Shown here: piece by piece, positions 8,371 to 17,502 of the stretch
How positions within the stretch are numbered: position 1 is the first letter of the stretch
How the letters are laid out: every line of letters starts with the position of its first letter
Assembly (NCBI GenBank): GCA_000434295.1
Contig: HF994911.1
Location: 1 to 57,730 of the forward strand
Length of the DNA: 57,730 nt
Reading direction: 5' to 3'
DNA from: Acetobacter sp. CAG:977
GTDB lineage: Bacteria; Pseudomonadota; Alphaproteobacteria; CAAGCB01; CAG-977
Notes under the pieces: model-generated
The model's database searches: none
Seen by the model: only the letters and a program-made list of their open reading frames with translations
Told to the model about the DNA's origin: nothing
Translations under genes and position numbers: made by a program

Positions 8371-9041
8371 TGGATAAACCTTGCTATCCGTTTCCGAAAG
8401 CAGTCATCTTTGATTGGGATAATACGCTGATAGACAGTTTCCCGACGATTTACAAAGCCATGTCGGAAATGTTGTCGCATTATAAGATGCCGGTACCGTC
8501 TTATGAAGAATACACGGGGCATTTGGGGCTTTCGTTGCGTGATACGTTCCCCGAAATGTTCGGCGATAAATGGGAAGAAGCTCGGGATATTTATTTAACG
8601 GCGTTTCAGAAATATCATTTGGAAACGCTGACGCCGTTTGACGGGGCTTTGGAGCTTTTGAAATTTATCAAAGAACGGATAGGTTGTTGCTTTGTTGTCA
8701 GCAACAAGACGGGCTTTATTTTGCGCAAAGAAGTCGAGCACTTGGGCTGGGAAGGCTTTTTTGACGCGGTATGCGGTGCGACCGATTGTGCCAAAGACAA
8801 ACCGGCTCCAGATCCCGTGTACGCCTGTTTTGAAAAAACGGGAATTGAGATGAAAGACGGCAAACCAAGCGTTCCCGTTTGGTTCGTCGGAGACGGGGAC
8901 GCGGATATTCTTTGCGCGCGCAATTCAGGTTGCCTTCCTGTCAGAATAGCCGAAGAAAACAAAGACGGAGCGGAAGTTTTAACGCTGAAAAATTGCAGAG
9001 AAGTCCTTTCGGAGCTTTACTCTTGCGCGGGAACGCGGTAA
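8370..9041 (+). CDS. HAD-superfamily phosphatase, phosphoglycolate-phosphatase-like
   Basis: A 223-residue cytoplasmic hydrolase. Motif I is FDWDNTLIDS (nucleophile and acid Asp near residue 15), motif II is the VVSNKTG segment, a Lys follows in CAKDKPAPDP, and motif IV is WFVGDGDADI. The helical cap between motifs I and II places it in subfamily IA with Gph-like proteins. The exact substrate cannot be read from sequence. It starts in a TAATG overlap with trkA and is followed by hfq after 43 bases. In relatives other genes often stand at this position, so its link to the operon may be only transcriptional. Confidence 0.85.
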   Translation: MDKPCYPFPKAVIFDWDNTLIDSFPTIYKAMSEMLSHYKMPVPSYEEYTGHLGLSLRDTFPEMFGDKWEEARDIYLTAFQKYHLETLTPFDGALELLKFIKERIGCCFVVSNKTGFILRKEVEHLGWEGFFDAVCGATDCAKDKPAPDPVYACFEKTGIEMKDGKPSVPVWFVGDGDADILCARNSGCLPVRIAEENKDGAEVLTLKNCREVLSELYSCAGTR

Positions 9042-9084
9042 AACTTTTGTGTATAAAAAAAACAAAAGCCTTGAGGAGTCTGAT

Positions 9085-9330
9085 ATGGCTGATAAAAATC
9101 AAAACGTTCAGGATGTTTTTCTGAACCATATACGCAAAGAAAAAATCCCCGTAACGGTATATCTGATGTGCGGCGTAAAGCTGCAGGGAATAATTACCTG
9201 GTTTGACAGTTTTTCGATGTTGTTGCGCCGGGACGGTCATTCTCAGCTGGTGTATAAACATTCCGTTTCGACGATTATGCCCGCGACGCCGGTCAATTTG
9301 TTTGACGGCGACGGCGAAACCGAAGAATAG
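9085..9330 (+). CDS. hfq: RNA chaperone Hfq
   Basis: An 81-residue Sm-like protein that forms hexamers and pairs small RNAs with mRNAs. The Sm1 region VFLNHIRKEKIPVTVYLMCG and Sm2 ending YKHSVSTIMP (the family YKHAIST motif) are clear. The start at 9085 is favoured because GAGGAG (9073-9078) lies six bases upstream; an in-frame codon 36 bases earlier would add residues not seen in the family. The C-terminal tail is short and acidic. The neighbours hflX downstream and trkA upstream reproduce the standard alphaproteobacterial order. Confidence 0.97.
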   Translation: MADKNQNVQDVFLNHIRKEKIPVTVYLMCGVKLQGIITWFDSFSMLLRRDGHSQLVYKHSVSTIMPATPVNLFDGDGETEE

Positions 9331-9341
9331 GGAAATCCGGC

Positions 9342-10649
9342 GTGTCCGAACGTACGTTTATTTTTTGCCCCGTCTTAAAGAATGAAACCGCCGGGGCGCG
9401 TTCGGTGGATGCCAGAGTGGAAGAAGCATTAAATCTTGCGGCCGCGATAGACTTGGACGTCTTTGCGGCCGAACCCGTTTATATGGAAACCGTGCGCCCA
9501 TCGACTTTTATCGGCAAAGGGGCGGTCGAACGGATCGGGGAAGCGTTAAAAAACAACGAAGCAAGTCTTGTTATTGCCGATTGTGCGCTTTCTCCCGTTC
9601 AACAGCGCAATTTGGAAAAAGCGTGGCAGTGCAAAGTCATAGACCGTACGGCATTGATTTTGGAAATTTTCGGGGAACGTGCCCGAACCAAAGAAGGCGT
9701 GTTGCAAGTCGAGCTGGCGCATTTAAATTATCAAAAAAGCCGTCTGGTCAGAAGCTGGACGCATTTGGAACGCCAAAAGGGCGGGCGCGGTTTTTTGGGC
9801 GGTCCCGGCGAAACGCAAATAGAGCTTGACCGCCGCGTTATTACGGAAACGATTGTTAAGCTGAAAAAAGAGCTTGAGGAAGTCAAACGGACGCGCCACA
9901 TTCATCGCCGGGCGCGCCAACGGGTTCCGTATCCCGTCGTTGCTTTGGTCGGTTATACGAATGCGGGGAAATCGACGCTGTTCAACCGTCTGACGAATGC
10001 CGGAGTGTTTGCAAAAGACCAGCTTTTCGCGACATTGGATCCGACGATGCGTTTAATCAAACTTCCTTCGGGGCGAAAGATTATTTTATCGGATACGGTA
10101 GGCTTTGTTTCTAATTTGCCGACGGAACTGGTTGCGGCGTTTCGGGCGACTCTGGAAGAAGTTTTAGAAGCATCATTGATTGTTCACGTTCGCGATTCGG
10201 CGCATGCGGACTCTGCGGCGCAAAAGCAGGATGTCGAAAATGTTTTACGTGAACTGGGGCTGGGCGCTAAAATAGAACAAGGCTTGCTGGAAGCGATGAA
10301 CAAAATCGATTTGCTGGACGAACAGGAGCGCTCGGCATTGATGAACGTCGCTTCCCGCAAAAGCTTGGTTATTCCGGTTTCGGCGCTGACGGGGCAGGGA
10401 GTTGAAAACCTTTTACAAGCGGTGGAAGACGCTTTGTCGGCGGGGCGCAGGGAAGTGGAATTATCTTTGCCCGTATCGGACGGGGCGGCATTGGCTTATT
10501 TATACAGGAACGCAGAAGTCCTGAAACGTGCCGATGACGACGAATGTTGCCGCCTGACCGTTCGGATGGATGATGCCGAGCTGGCCAGACTTCAATCTCA
10601 TTATCCTGAGGTGAGCCATGAAAACCCCCGATTTAAACCTTGTCAGTGA
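9342..10649 (+). CDS. hflX: Ribosome-associated GTPase HflX
   Basis: A 435-residue GTPase that splits or rescues stalled ribosomes. The N-terminal domain contains FIGKGAVERIG and GERARTKEGVLQVELA; the linker has GFLGGPGETQIELDRR; the G domain has G1 GYTNAGKST, the G2/switch I region FATLDPTMR, G3 DTVGF and G4 MNKIDL. A GTG at 9342 is taken as start, 11 bases after hfq, with AGGGAA upstream. Its last 32 bases overlap the next gene, whose ribosome site lies inside hflX. Order hfq-hflX is standard in proteobacteria. Confidence 0.96.
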   Translation: MSERTFIFCPVLKNETAGARSVDARVEEALNLAAAIDLDVFAAEPVYMETVRPSTFIGKGAVERIGEALKNNEASLVIADCALSPVQQRNLEKAWQCKVIDRTALILEIFGERARTKEGVLQVELAHLNYQKSRLVRSWTHLERQKGGRGFLGGPGETQIELDRRVITETIVKLKKELEEVKRTRHIHRRARQRVPYPVVALVGYTNAGKSTLFNRLTNAGVFAKDQLFATLDPTMRLIKLPSGRKIILSDTVGFVSNLPTELVAAFRATLEEVLEASLIVHVRDSAHADSAAQKQDVENVLRELGLGAKIEQGLLEAMNKIDLLDEQERSALMNVASRKSLVIPVSALTGQGVENLLQAVEDALSAGRREVELSLPVSDGAALAYLYRNAEVLKRADDDECCRLTVRMDDAELARLQSHYPEVSHENPRFKPCQ

Positions 10650-11412
10650 TATTATTGTTGCCGTTTCGGAAGCGGAGGTCATGCCGCGCTTTAATCATTT
10701 GTCCGTTTCGGATGTCGGAACGAAAGAATCTCCGGAAGATTTGGTAACGGTGGCGGATACGGAAACGGAAAAGAAACTGACCGTCAGATTGCAAGAACTG
10801 TTGCCGTCTTCTGCCGTTATCGGCGAAGAAGCGGCGTTTCGCAATCCGTCCGTGTTGGATGCGTTAAACGGTGACGCACCCGTGTGGATTATAGATCCGA
10901 TTGACGGTACTTCGAATTTTGCGTACGGACGTCCCGAAATCGGCGTTGTCGTTGCGTTGGTCTATAAAGGGGAAACGGTAGCGGGCTGGCTGTACCATCC
11001 TGTTAAAAAAATCATGGTGATGGGCGAAAAGGGCGCCGGTGTCCGTATGCGGGACAAGACGCTAAGCGTTGCAAAAGTTTCCGATGTTCGTGCGATGAGC
11101 GGCGTCGTCGGTCGTAACGTTGCTTTTCGCGATCCTGCAATGCCAAAGCCCGTGTATTGGGGGTGTGCCTCATACGGTTATATTTTGCTGATAACGGGAT
11201 GCGTGCATTATTCAGCGTATCGTACGGGATTGATTAAACCGTGGGATCATGCGGCAGGCGTGATGTTGCATGCGGAAGCGGGAGGCTATTCCGCCTTTTT
11301 GGATGCCGAGCCGTACACGCCGTTTATGAGCAAAAAGCATTTGATTTCCGCTCCGAACAAAGAGGCTTGGGAATATTTGGCGCAAAATATGCAGGCGGCG
11401 CGCGCGGCTTAG
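10618..11412 (+). CDS. Inositol monophosphatase / CysQ family phosphatase
   Basis: A 264-residue cytoplasmic magnesium-dependent phosphatase. VIGEE (Glu70, Glu71) and IIDPIDGTSNFAYG (Asp93, Asp96) supply the first metal sites, and KPWDHAAGVMLHAEAGG near residue 205 is the second family signature. Whether the substrate is inositol phosphate, histidinol phosphate or 3'-phosphoadenosine phosphate cannot be told. The start at 10618 lies within hflX, with GAGG six bases before it. Its stop codon overlaps the stop of the oppositely oriented comEC by four bases, so no terminator separates the two. Confidence 0.88.
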   Translation: MKTPDLNLVSDIIVAVSEAEVMPRFNHLSVSDVGTKESPEDLVTVADTETEKKLTVRLQELLPSSAVIGEEAAFRNPSVLDALNGDAPVWIIDPIDGTSNFAYGRPEIGVVVALVYKGETVAGWLYHPVKKIMVMGEKGAGVRMRDKTLSVAKVSDVRAMSGVVGRNVAFRDPAMPKPVYWGCASYGYILLITGCVHYSAYRTGLIKPWDHAAGVMLHAEAGGYSAFLDAEPYTPFMSKKHLISAPNKEAWEYLAQNMQAARAA

Positions 11413-13622
11413 TCTTGCAAACGCGCTTTGACGGGCAAGCCGTAGCTTTTTTCAAAAAAAGGCAAAATTTCGCTTTTGGGGCTTATCATCGGAAAGGGCG
11501 CCGTCCACGGTCGAAATCCTGTTTTTTCGGCAATGCTTTGAATTTCAACGGTTCCGTCTTTGATGACGGCTGAAATCGTGCCGTTTCTTAAAGAATCGGT
11601 TCTGTTAACGGTCAAAAAATCTTTGCAATCGGCGCGGTGGCGGGGAATGCCTGAAAATAACACGGCAATTTGTTTTCCGTAATCGTCGCAGGCGCGTTTA
11701 AAAGCACGCTTCCCTTTCGTCCATGCGACGGTTACGTTGCCTTTTTTTAACAGACACAATCCTTTTTGACAGGAAAAGTCAACGACGGAATCGTGATAAC
11801 CGCTTCCTTTAAAACATTCGAAACAACCGCTTGCGTCCGTTTCCGTCTGGGCGTTTTTTCCCAACCAGACTCGCCTGACCAAAGCGTCGGATTTTCCGGG
11901 CGGCAGGATTAAGTTCCCTTTTTCATTTTTAAAGGCGATGATCGAAGCGCCCGGCGAAACCAACAGGTCGGGCATTAAATGAAATGACGGGCTGAACAAT
12001 CCCAAGATAAAAAACGGAACCGCATAGTATCGGGCTTTTGATTTCCATAAGCACAACCATAATCCCGACAAAGTGCAACAAAGCATTCCCCAAAACGGCA
12101 TGGAAGGCGTTTGGATGACGGCGGCGGGAAGTTCCGAAATTCTTTTTGCGGCTTCATTGATAAAAGCAATTCCGTATCCTGCGATTTCATAGGGGATGCG
12201 CTCTATGCCGAACGGGATCAGCAAAGTTCCCGCCATTAAAAACGGCATGACGACGAACCCCGTAACGGCGGAACTTGCCAGATTTCCCAAAAGACTGTAA
12301 AGGGGGTATCTGCCGAAATAATACAGGACATAAGGGGCGGTTGCGATTCCTGCAACGATGTCGGTGGCGAACAAAGCAACGACGCACGATATCAAAAAAA
12401 ACGGGATGCCCTCTTTTTTTGCGATATGCTTTCTGAATTTGTCGATTCCCGCTTCATAGGCGGAAATCAGGGCGACGACGGCGGCAAAAGAAAGCTGAAA
12501 GCTTGCGGATAACAGGCTTTCGGGTCTGAACAGCAAAATAAAGAAAGCAGCCCAAGCGGCAGCGACCAAAGACAGCGCCCGCCTGTCAAAGAGTACGGCG
12601 GTAAAGACAAAGGCGATCATAATGAAGGCGCGTCTGGCGGGCAGAGCGTTTCCCGAAATGAACAGATAGAAAAAAGCGGCGGTTAACGCGACCACGGCCG
12701 CAGCTTTTTTTGTGCTGTAGCGCAAGGCAAACGCAGGGAAACAAGCCAGCAACAGACGGACGCATCCGAAAACCGCTCCGGCGATCAGGCTCATATGCAA
12801 TCCCGAAACGGACAGTAAATGAGCGATTCCCGAATCGCGGTAAGAATCGGCTATTTGCGTCGGGATAGCTTTAGTCGTTCCCGTTGTAAGCGCTTTTGCG
12901 ACTTCACTGATGTCGGGGGGCAATGTTTCGGATAAGGCGTCGTTGATGTTTTGGCGTATTTTAAAGACAAAAGAAGCAAAATCCGTTTTTTCGGGGGCTT
13001 TTGCGATTGTTTCATAAGAGGAACGGGCAAAACCCGTCGCGCCGATTTTTTCGAAATATAACGCTTTGGCTTGGTCGTAGCCTTCGTCGATTAACGGCGG
13101 GGAAGGGGGAAAAAGCAACGCTTTTAAAGAAATGACTTCTCCGATTTCCGGCAAAGGGTCGCCTTTTTTCAAAGTCAGACGCACTTTTTTCGGCACAGCC
13201 CATTCTTCGTATCCCGAAACAAAAGGATTTTTAAGGACGATGCGGTTTTTCCCGTAAGCGTTTGTTTCGGCATTCAAGACGGTACCCGTAACGCTGACGG
13301 TTTTTGAGGCTGTTTTAAATTTCGGTTCGCTGACGGATATTGTTCTGAATTGGGCACAGGCGAATCCGCCGGCATAAGCGGCAAGTAAGAGTGCCGCGAA
13401 AAAATATTTCGGGGATTTTCTTGCATCAAAGAGCAAAAATAAAGCCAAAAGAAAACAGCATAAGACAATAAAAAAATACGGTTCTTTGTTTAAAGAGAAA
13501 TAGGTTCCTATTCCCGCGGCAAACGCGACGGGCAACCATAAAGGCAGGCGTTCCGATTCATCGGACAGGAAATCTGATAAGCGGTAATAAAAAATACGGG
13601 CAAAATCCGCAACAGTCTTCAT
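11409..13622 (-). CDS. comEC: ComEC/Rec2 family DNA-uptake membrane protein
   Basis: A 737-residue polytopic inner-membrane protein. Early hydrophobic segments are followed by an OB-like region (residues about 85-160), then the Competence domain with HLLSVSGLHMSLIAGAVF near residue 235 and many helices to about residue 530. In the family this channel passes single-stranded DNA during natural transformation. The C-terminal part, where other ComEC proteins carry a beta-lactamase-like nuclease fold, has no HxHxDH motif, so it is either a non-catalytic version or a different domain. No other competence genes are nearby. It is convergent with the phosphatase gene (4-base overlap) and divergent from gltX (96 bases). 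Confidence 0.88.
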   Translation of the reverse strand: MKTVADFARIFYYRLSDFLSDESERLPLWLPVAFAAGIGTYFSLNKEPYFFIVLCCFLLALFLLFDARKSPKYFFAALLLAAYAGGFACAQFRTISVSEPKFKTASKTVSVTGTVLNAETNAYGKNRIVLKNPFVSGYEEWAVPKKVRLTLKKGDPLPEIGEVISLKALLFPPSPPLIDEGYDQAKALYFEKIGATGFARSSYETIAKAPEKTDFASFVFKIRQNINDALSETLPPDISEVAKALTTGTTKAIPTQIADSYRDSGIAHLLSVSGLHMSLIAGAVFGCVRLLLACFPAFALRYSTKKAAAVVALTAAFFYLFISGNALPARRAFIMIAFVFTAVLFDRRALSLVAAAWAAFFILLFRPESLLSASFQLSFAAVVALISAYEAGIDKFRKHIAKKEGIPFFLISCVVALFATDIVAGIATAPYVLYYFGRYPLYSLLGNLASSAVTGFVVMPFLMAGTLLIPFGIERIPYEIAGYGIAFINEAAKRISELPAAVIQTPSMPFWGMLCCTLSGLWLCLWKSKARYYAVPFFILGLFSPSFHLMPDLLVSPGASIIAFKNEKGNLILPPGKSDALVRRVWLGKNAQTETDASGCFECFKGSGYHDSVVDFSCQKGLCLLKKGNVTVAWTKGKRAFKRACDDYGKQIAVLFSGIPRHRADCKDFLTVNRTDSLRNGTISAVIKDGTVEIQSIAEKTGFRPWTAPFPMISPKSEILPFFEKSYGLPVKARLQD

Positions 13623-13718
13623 TTACAAATAAATCCGACGGAGTTATAACAAGACACCATCGTTTATACCCTTTTTGTAAAACGAAGACGAATTTTAATT
13701 TTAACACGAAGGTATGTT

Positions 13719-15152
13719 ATGACAGTAGTTACGCGTTTTGCCCCTTCACCGACGGGGTATCTGCACATCGGAGGTGCCCGTACGGCGTTGTTTAACTGGC
13801 TATATGCGCGCCATTGCGGCGGCAAGTTTTACTTGCGCATTGAGGACACTGACCGCGAACGTTCGACGAAAGCGGCGGTTGACGCGATTTTTGAAGGCTT
13901 GGAATGGCTGGGTATAGATTGGGACGGCGACCCCGTATTCCAGTTTGCCAGAGCTCCTCGTCATGTGGAAGTCGCTCATCAGCTGTTGAAAGAGGGTAAA
14001 GCGTATTATTGTTATTGTTCTCCGGAAGAATTGGCTCAGATGCGCGAAGAACAAAAGGCTGCGGGCAAACCCGTGCGTTATGACGGCCGCTGGCGCGATC
14101 GCGATCCGTCCGAAGCGCCGAAAGGCGTCAAGCCCGTTATTCGAATCAAAGCTCCGCGCGAAGGTGAAACCGTTCTTCACGATTTGGTTCAGGGCGAAGT
14201 TCGCGTTTCTCACGACCAGCTGGACGATATGATTTTGGTTCGTGCGGACGGTACGCCGACGTATATGCTTTCTGTTGTCGTTGACGATCACGATATGGGC
14301 GTTAACCATGTTATTCGCGGGGACGATCACCTGACCAATACGTTTCGCCAGATTATTTTGCACGAAGCTTTGGGATGGGACGTTCCGACGTATGCTCATA
14401 TTCCTTTGATTCACGGTCCGGACGGATTAAAGCTTTCCAAACGTCACGGGGCTTTGGGGGCTCACGTTTATAAAGAAATGGGATTCCTGCCCGAAGCAAT
14501 GCGTAATTATTTGATGAAACTGGGCTGGGCGCACGGAGACGACGAAATCATTTCGACCGAACAGGCCATTGAATGGTTTGACATTAAGGATGTCGGCCGT
14601 TCTCCCGCTCGTTTCGACATGGTAAAACTGACCAGCATTAACGGTGTTTATATTCGTAATTCTTCCGACGAACATTTAATGAAGTATGTTCGCCCGATTA
14701 TGGAAAAAGAACTTGGCTCTGCGCTGAGCGAAGAACAGGCGTCCAGAGTGTTGGCGGGAATGGCGGATTTGAAAGAACGCGCAAAGAACTTGAACGAACT
14801 GGCTCACAGCGCGATGTTCTATGTCCGTCCGCGTCCGTTGCCGTTAATGTCGGACAAAGCGGGGCGTCTGATCAATGACGGTAAAGCCGCTTTGGAAACA
14901 CTGTCTTCCGAAATGCAGGGTGTTTCCGAATGGAAACATGACGTTTTGGAACAGATGGCAAGGGATTATGCGGAAAAGAACGGCGTAAAGCTTGGGGCGG
15001 CGGCTCAGCCGTTGCGTGCGGCGGTCACGGGATCCGAAGTTTCTCCTCCGATTTTCAAAATTATGGAAATCTTGGGCAAGGAAGAAACGCTCGGACGCAT
15101 TGACGATGCCTTGCACGGACGTTTGGTTAAACCCGAAACGCCTGCCGTATGA
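13719..15152 (+). CDS. gltX: Glutamyl-tRNA synthetase
   Basis: A 477-residue class I aminoacyl-tRNA synthetase that charges tRNA-Glu, and perhaps tRNA-Gln in the absence of GlnRS. FAPSPTGYLHIGGARTALFN carries the HIGH-type motif, LRIEDTDRERST follows, and KLSKRHGA is the KMSKS equivalent. The C-terminal anticodon-binding helices are present, so the protein is full length. ATG 13719 has AAGGT upstream. A strong bidirectional terminator follows. Many alphaproteobacteria have two gltX copies; only one is in the window. Confidence 0.96.
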   Translation: MTVVTRFAPSPTGYLHIGGARTALFNWLYARHCGGKFYLRIEDTDRERSTKAAVDAIFEGLEWLGIDWDGDPVFQFARAPRHVEVAHQLLKEGKAYYCYCSPEELAQMREEQKAAGKPVRYDGRWRDRDPSEAPKGVKPVIRIKAPREGETVLHDLVQGEVRVSHDQLDDMILVRADGTPTYMLSVVVDDHDMGVNHVIRGDDHLTNTFRQIILHEALGWDVPTYAHIPLIHGPDGLKLSKRHGALGAHVYKEMGFLPEAMRNYLMKLGWAHGDDEIISTEQAIEWFDIKDVGRSPARFDMVKLTSINGVYIRNSSDEHLMKYVRPIMEKELGSALSEEQASRVLAGMADLKERAKNLNELAHSAMFYVRPRPLPLMSDKAGRLINDGKAALETLSSEMQGVSEWKHDVLEQMARDYAEKNGVKLGAAAQPLRAAVTGSEVSPPIFKIMEILGKEETLGRIDDALHGRLVKPETPAV

Positions 15153-15170
15153 CGGATCAGAGAAAAATAA

Positions 15171-15200
15171 AAAAAGCTCCCTAAAAAGGGAGCTTTTTTT
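15171..15200. terminator. Bidirectional terminator between gltX and the aquaporin gene
   Basis: aaaaagctccct (15171-15182) pairs with agggagcttttt (15187-15198) around an AAAA loop. T runs on both strands let it end gltX and the opposing aquaporin transcript; the aquaporin stop codon touches its right edge. Confidence 0.9.
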
Positions 15201-15903
15201 AAAGGTCTTTTTTTAACGAGAACAGGCTTGCCAAGCGTTTGTTGTAAATCAGCCCCGCGACAAATGCGCCCAGCATCGGTGCCGCCCAAAAAATCCATAA
15301 TTGTTTTAAAGCGGTTTCGTCGCATCCGAATAAAGCCTGAGAAGTAGCTTTGGCAGGATTAACGGCGCCTTTTGTGACCGGCATGGAAATCAGGTAAATC
15401 GCACTCAGCATCAATCCGACGGCAACGGGCGAGATGCCTTTTCTGTCTTTATAAGCTTTTGATCCCAGATAGACGCAAGCAAACAGGAACGTTAAAAGAA
15501 CTTCCATCCAAAATGCGGCATCCAAGGTATAGCGTTCAATAACATTTGCGGCAAATCCGCCGGTATTTGCGACTCCCGTTTTTCCGAGATACAGGAATTT
15601 CAGCGTCCATGCGGCGGCACAAGCACCTGCGATTTGCATAATAATATAGCCGAGAAAAGCAAGAATGCGTTTCCACCAAACGTTTTGACCGTCTTTTTCC
15701 GAAACGGCGACCGCCAAAGTTATCGCAGGATTGAAATGGGCGCCCGACACGGCGGAAAAAGCATACATCATGGCGGTTAATCCCAATCCGAATGCCAAAG
15801 ATATGCCCAAATATCCGATCCACGGCGCGGCGAAAACGACGGAACCGCATCCGATGAAAACGAACCCGAAAGTCCCGATAAATTCAGCAAAAAGTTTTCT
15901 CAC
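15199..15903 (-). CDS. Aquaporin (MIP family) with altered selectivity filter
   Basis: A 234-residue six-helix channel aligned easily with E. coli AqpZ over its length. The two half-helix motifs are HFNPAITLA (Asn58-Ala60) and GAVNPAKATS (Asn182-Ala184). Aligned by eye, the aromatic/arginine filter of AqpZ (Phe43, His174, Thr183, Arg189) becomes Phe38, Tyr170, Gly179 and Lys185. Loss of the near-universal arginine and of the water-channel histidine implies a different pore, so I do not call it AqpZ. The start is a GTG at 15903 with GAGG upstream. It stands alone, convergent with gltX and divergent from a lipoprotein gene. Confidence 0.92.
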   Translation of the reverse strand: MRKLFAEFIGTFGFVFIGCGSVVFAAPWIGYLGISLAFGLGLTAMMYAFSAVSGAHFNPAITLAVAVSEKDGQNVWWKRILAFLGYIIMQIAGACAAAWTLKFLYLGKTGVANTGGFAANVIERYTLDAAFWMEVLLTFLFACVYLGSKAYKDRKGISPVAVGLMLSAIYLISMPVTKGAVNPAKATSQALFGCDETALKQLWIFWAAPMLGAFVAGLIYNKRLASLFSLKKDL

Positions 15904-16001
15904 GGCAACCTCATAGAGAACGGACGAATCTATTTTGATTTAAGGATATGGACAAAAGTGTAAAAATATGGTTTCAATAAGACAAAATCGGGCATAAAAA
16001 T

Positions 16002-16766
16002 ATGAAATATTTATTTTTGATTATAATGTTATTTACGACGTCCTGCGCTTCGTTAAGAAGCGTGGAAGGCTTTGATACTCTTCGATTAAAGGCGGGAAAT
16101 TTTAATTTGGCGGCATGGGCGCGCATCACAAAGCCCGGAAAACCTTTACGCATTTACGTCGAAGGCGACGGCATGGCATGGATTGACCGACGGACGCCTT
16201 CTGCCGATCCGACGCCCGGAAATGATACCGTTTTGAATTTGGCGCAATCGGATTCTTATCCGAACGTGGTTTATTTGGCTCGTCCGTGCCAATATCTGCC
16301 TTCAGATACGTGCCGACCGTATTATTGGACTTCCGGTCGTTTTGCACCCGAAATTATTGCCGCCGAACAGGATGCCGTGAACCAGCTGATGCAAAAATAT
16401 AACGCTCCGTCGGCGGAATTGGTCGGTTATTCGGGGGGCGGAGCCGTTGCGGCGTTGTTGGCGGCAAGAATGCCCCGCATCCGCAGGTTCGTGACCGTCG
16501 CAGGCGTCTTGGATCATGAAGCATGGACGTCTTTTCACGGAGATACGCCGCTGTCGGGATCTTTAAATCCCGCCGACTATAAAAACAAGCTTGAAAAAAT
16601 TCCTCAGGTTCATTTCATCGGCGCCCGAGATCAGACGGTTCCCTCCGAATTGACGGAAAACTTCCTCAAATCGTATTCGACGCAGGAAAACGTTCAAACG
16701 ATTATCGTGCCGAACGCAACGCACGATCAGGGATGGGTCAATAACTGGCGCCGCCTGATTTATTAA
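16002..16766 (+). CDS. Putative lipoprotein of the alpha/beta-hydrolase fold
   Basis: A 254-residue protein. The N-terminus MKYLFLIIMLFTTSC looks like a signal peptide with a lipobox and Cys15 as acylation site, though the residue at -3 (Thr) is not ideal. The nucleophile elbow GYSGGG, an acid in GARDQTVP and the histidine in NATHDQGW give a full Ser-Asp-His triad in the expected order. It is probably an envelope-anchored esterase or acyl hydrolase; the substrate is unknown. Its 3' end overlaps the convergent tcdA by 29 bases. Confidence 0.75.
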   Translation: MKYLFLIIMLFTTSCASLRSVEGFDTLRLKAGNFNLAAWARITKPGKPLRIYVEGDGMAWIDRRTPSADPTPGNDTVLNLAQSDSYPNVVYLARPCQYLPSDTCRPYYWTSGRFAPEIIAAEQDAVNQLMQKYNAPSAELVGYSGGGAVAALLAARMPRIRRFVTVAGVLDHEAWTSFHGDTPLSGSLNPADYKNKLEKIPQVHFIGARDQTVPSELTENFLKSYSTQENVQTIIVPNATHDQGWVNNWRRLIY

Positions 16767-17502
16767 ATCCGGATAATTCAAGAATAACGCAATTCGCCAA
16801 AATCAATCCGAAAATGCCCGTAATCGTGGGCAGACTGCCCATAACGGTGCGTTCGCGACCTTTCCCGTGCAGTTCGCTGATTTCCGGATAAACGGGCGCA
16901 GGCAGGTGTTCGCGGCTTTCTTCGGAATAAACGCATTTGAAATCCAACGGTGTTCCCCTGCGCCGCAAACGCTTGCGCATCATGGCTGCCAAACGGCAAT
17001 GATTGGCTTCTTTCATTTTCCCGATTCGGATTAAAGAAGGATCGGTTCTTAATGCGGCTCCCATAGAGGAAATAAAGGGAATTTCGTTGTTTCTTAAATA
17101 AGAAACAAGTTCGACTTTAGGGTTCAAGGAATCTATTGCATCAATTACAAAATTAGGATTTTCGTTCATTAAGTCAGGAGCGCTTTCTTCGTTAATAAAT
17201 GCATTGACGGGCTGGGTGATGCAATTCGGGTTAATGTCTTTTACCCTTTTTTCGGCGACAAGGCATTTCGGTTCGCCGACAGTCGAATGAAGCGCAAAGA
17301 GCTGGCGGTTGATGTTGCTGGGATTGATTTCGTCATTGTCGATCAGGCGGATTTTTCCGACGCCCGCCCGAGCTAGGGCTTCGACGGCAAAGCTTCCGAC
17401 GGCGCCGAGCCCTGCGACAATCACAAAAGCGTTTTGTAATCTTGCCAGCCCGTCTTCACCGATCATCAGACGGATGCGGGCGAATTGGTCGTTAGAGAGC
17501 AT
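16738..17502 (-). CDS. tcdA: tRNA threonylcarbamoyladenosine dehydratase TcdA
   Basis: A 254-residue E1-like (ThiF/MoeB fold) enzyme that uses ATP to cyclise t6A37 to ct6A37 in ANN-decoding tRNAs. It shows the nucleotide-binding GLGAVGSFAVEALARAG, the DNDEINPSNINRQ segment with the catalytic Asp/Arg set, DAIDSLNPKVEL and the KCVYSEE motif typical of TcdA/CsdL. The MGSLPTITGIFG C-terminal segment also fits. It overlaps tatD upstream by one base, so the pair is cotranscribed, and overlaps the convergent lipoprotein gene at its 3' end. Confidence 0.9.
   Translation of the reverse strand: MLSNDQFARIRLMIGEDGLARLQNAFVIVAGLGAVGSFAVEALARAGVGKIRLIDNDEINPSNINRQLFALHSTVGEPKCLVAEKRVKDINPNCITQPVNAFINEESAPDLMNENPNFVIDAIDSLNPKVELVSYLRNNEIPFISSMGAALRTDPSLIRIGKMKEANHCRLAAMMRKRLRRRGTPLDFKCVYSEESREHLPAPVYPEISELHGKGRERTVMGSLPTITGIFGLILANCVILELSGFNKSGGASY

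Noticed and set aside
13800..14414. A 204-codon antisense frame inside gltX
   Set aside because: It is a mirror of a well-conserved synthetase and has no ribosome site or known motif.
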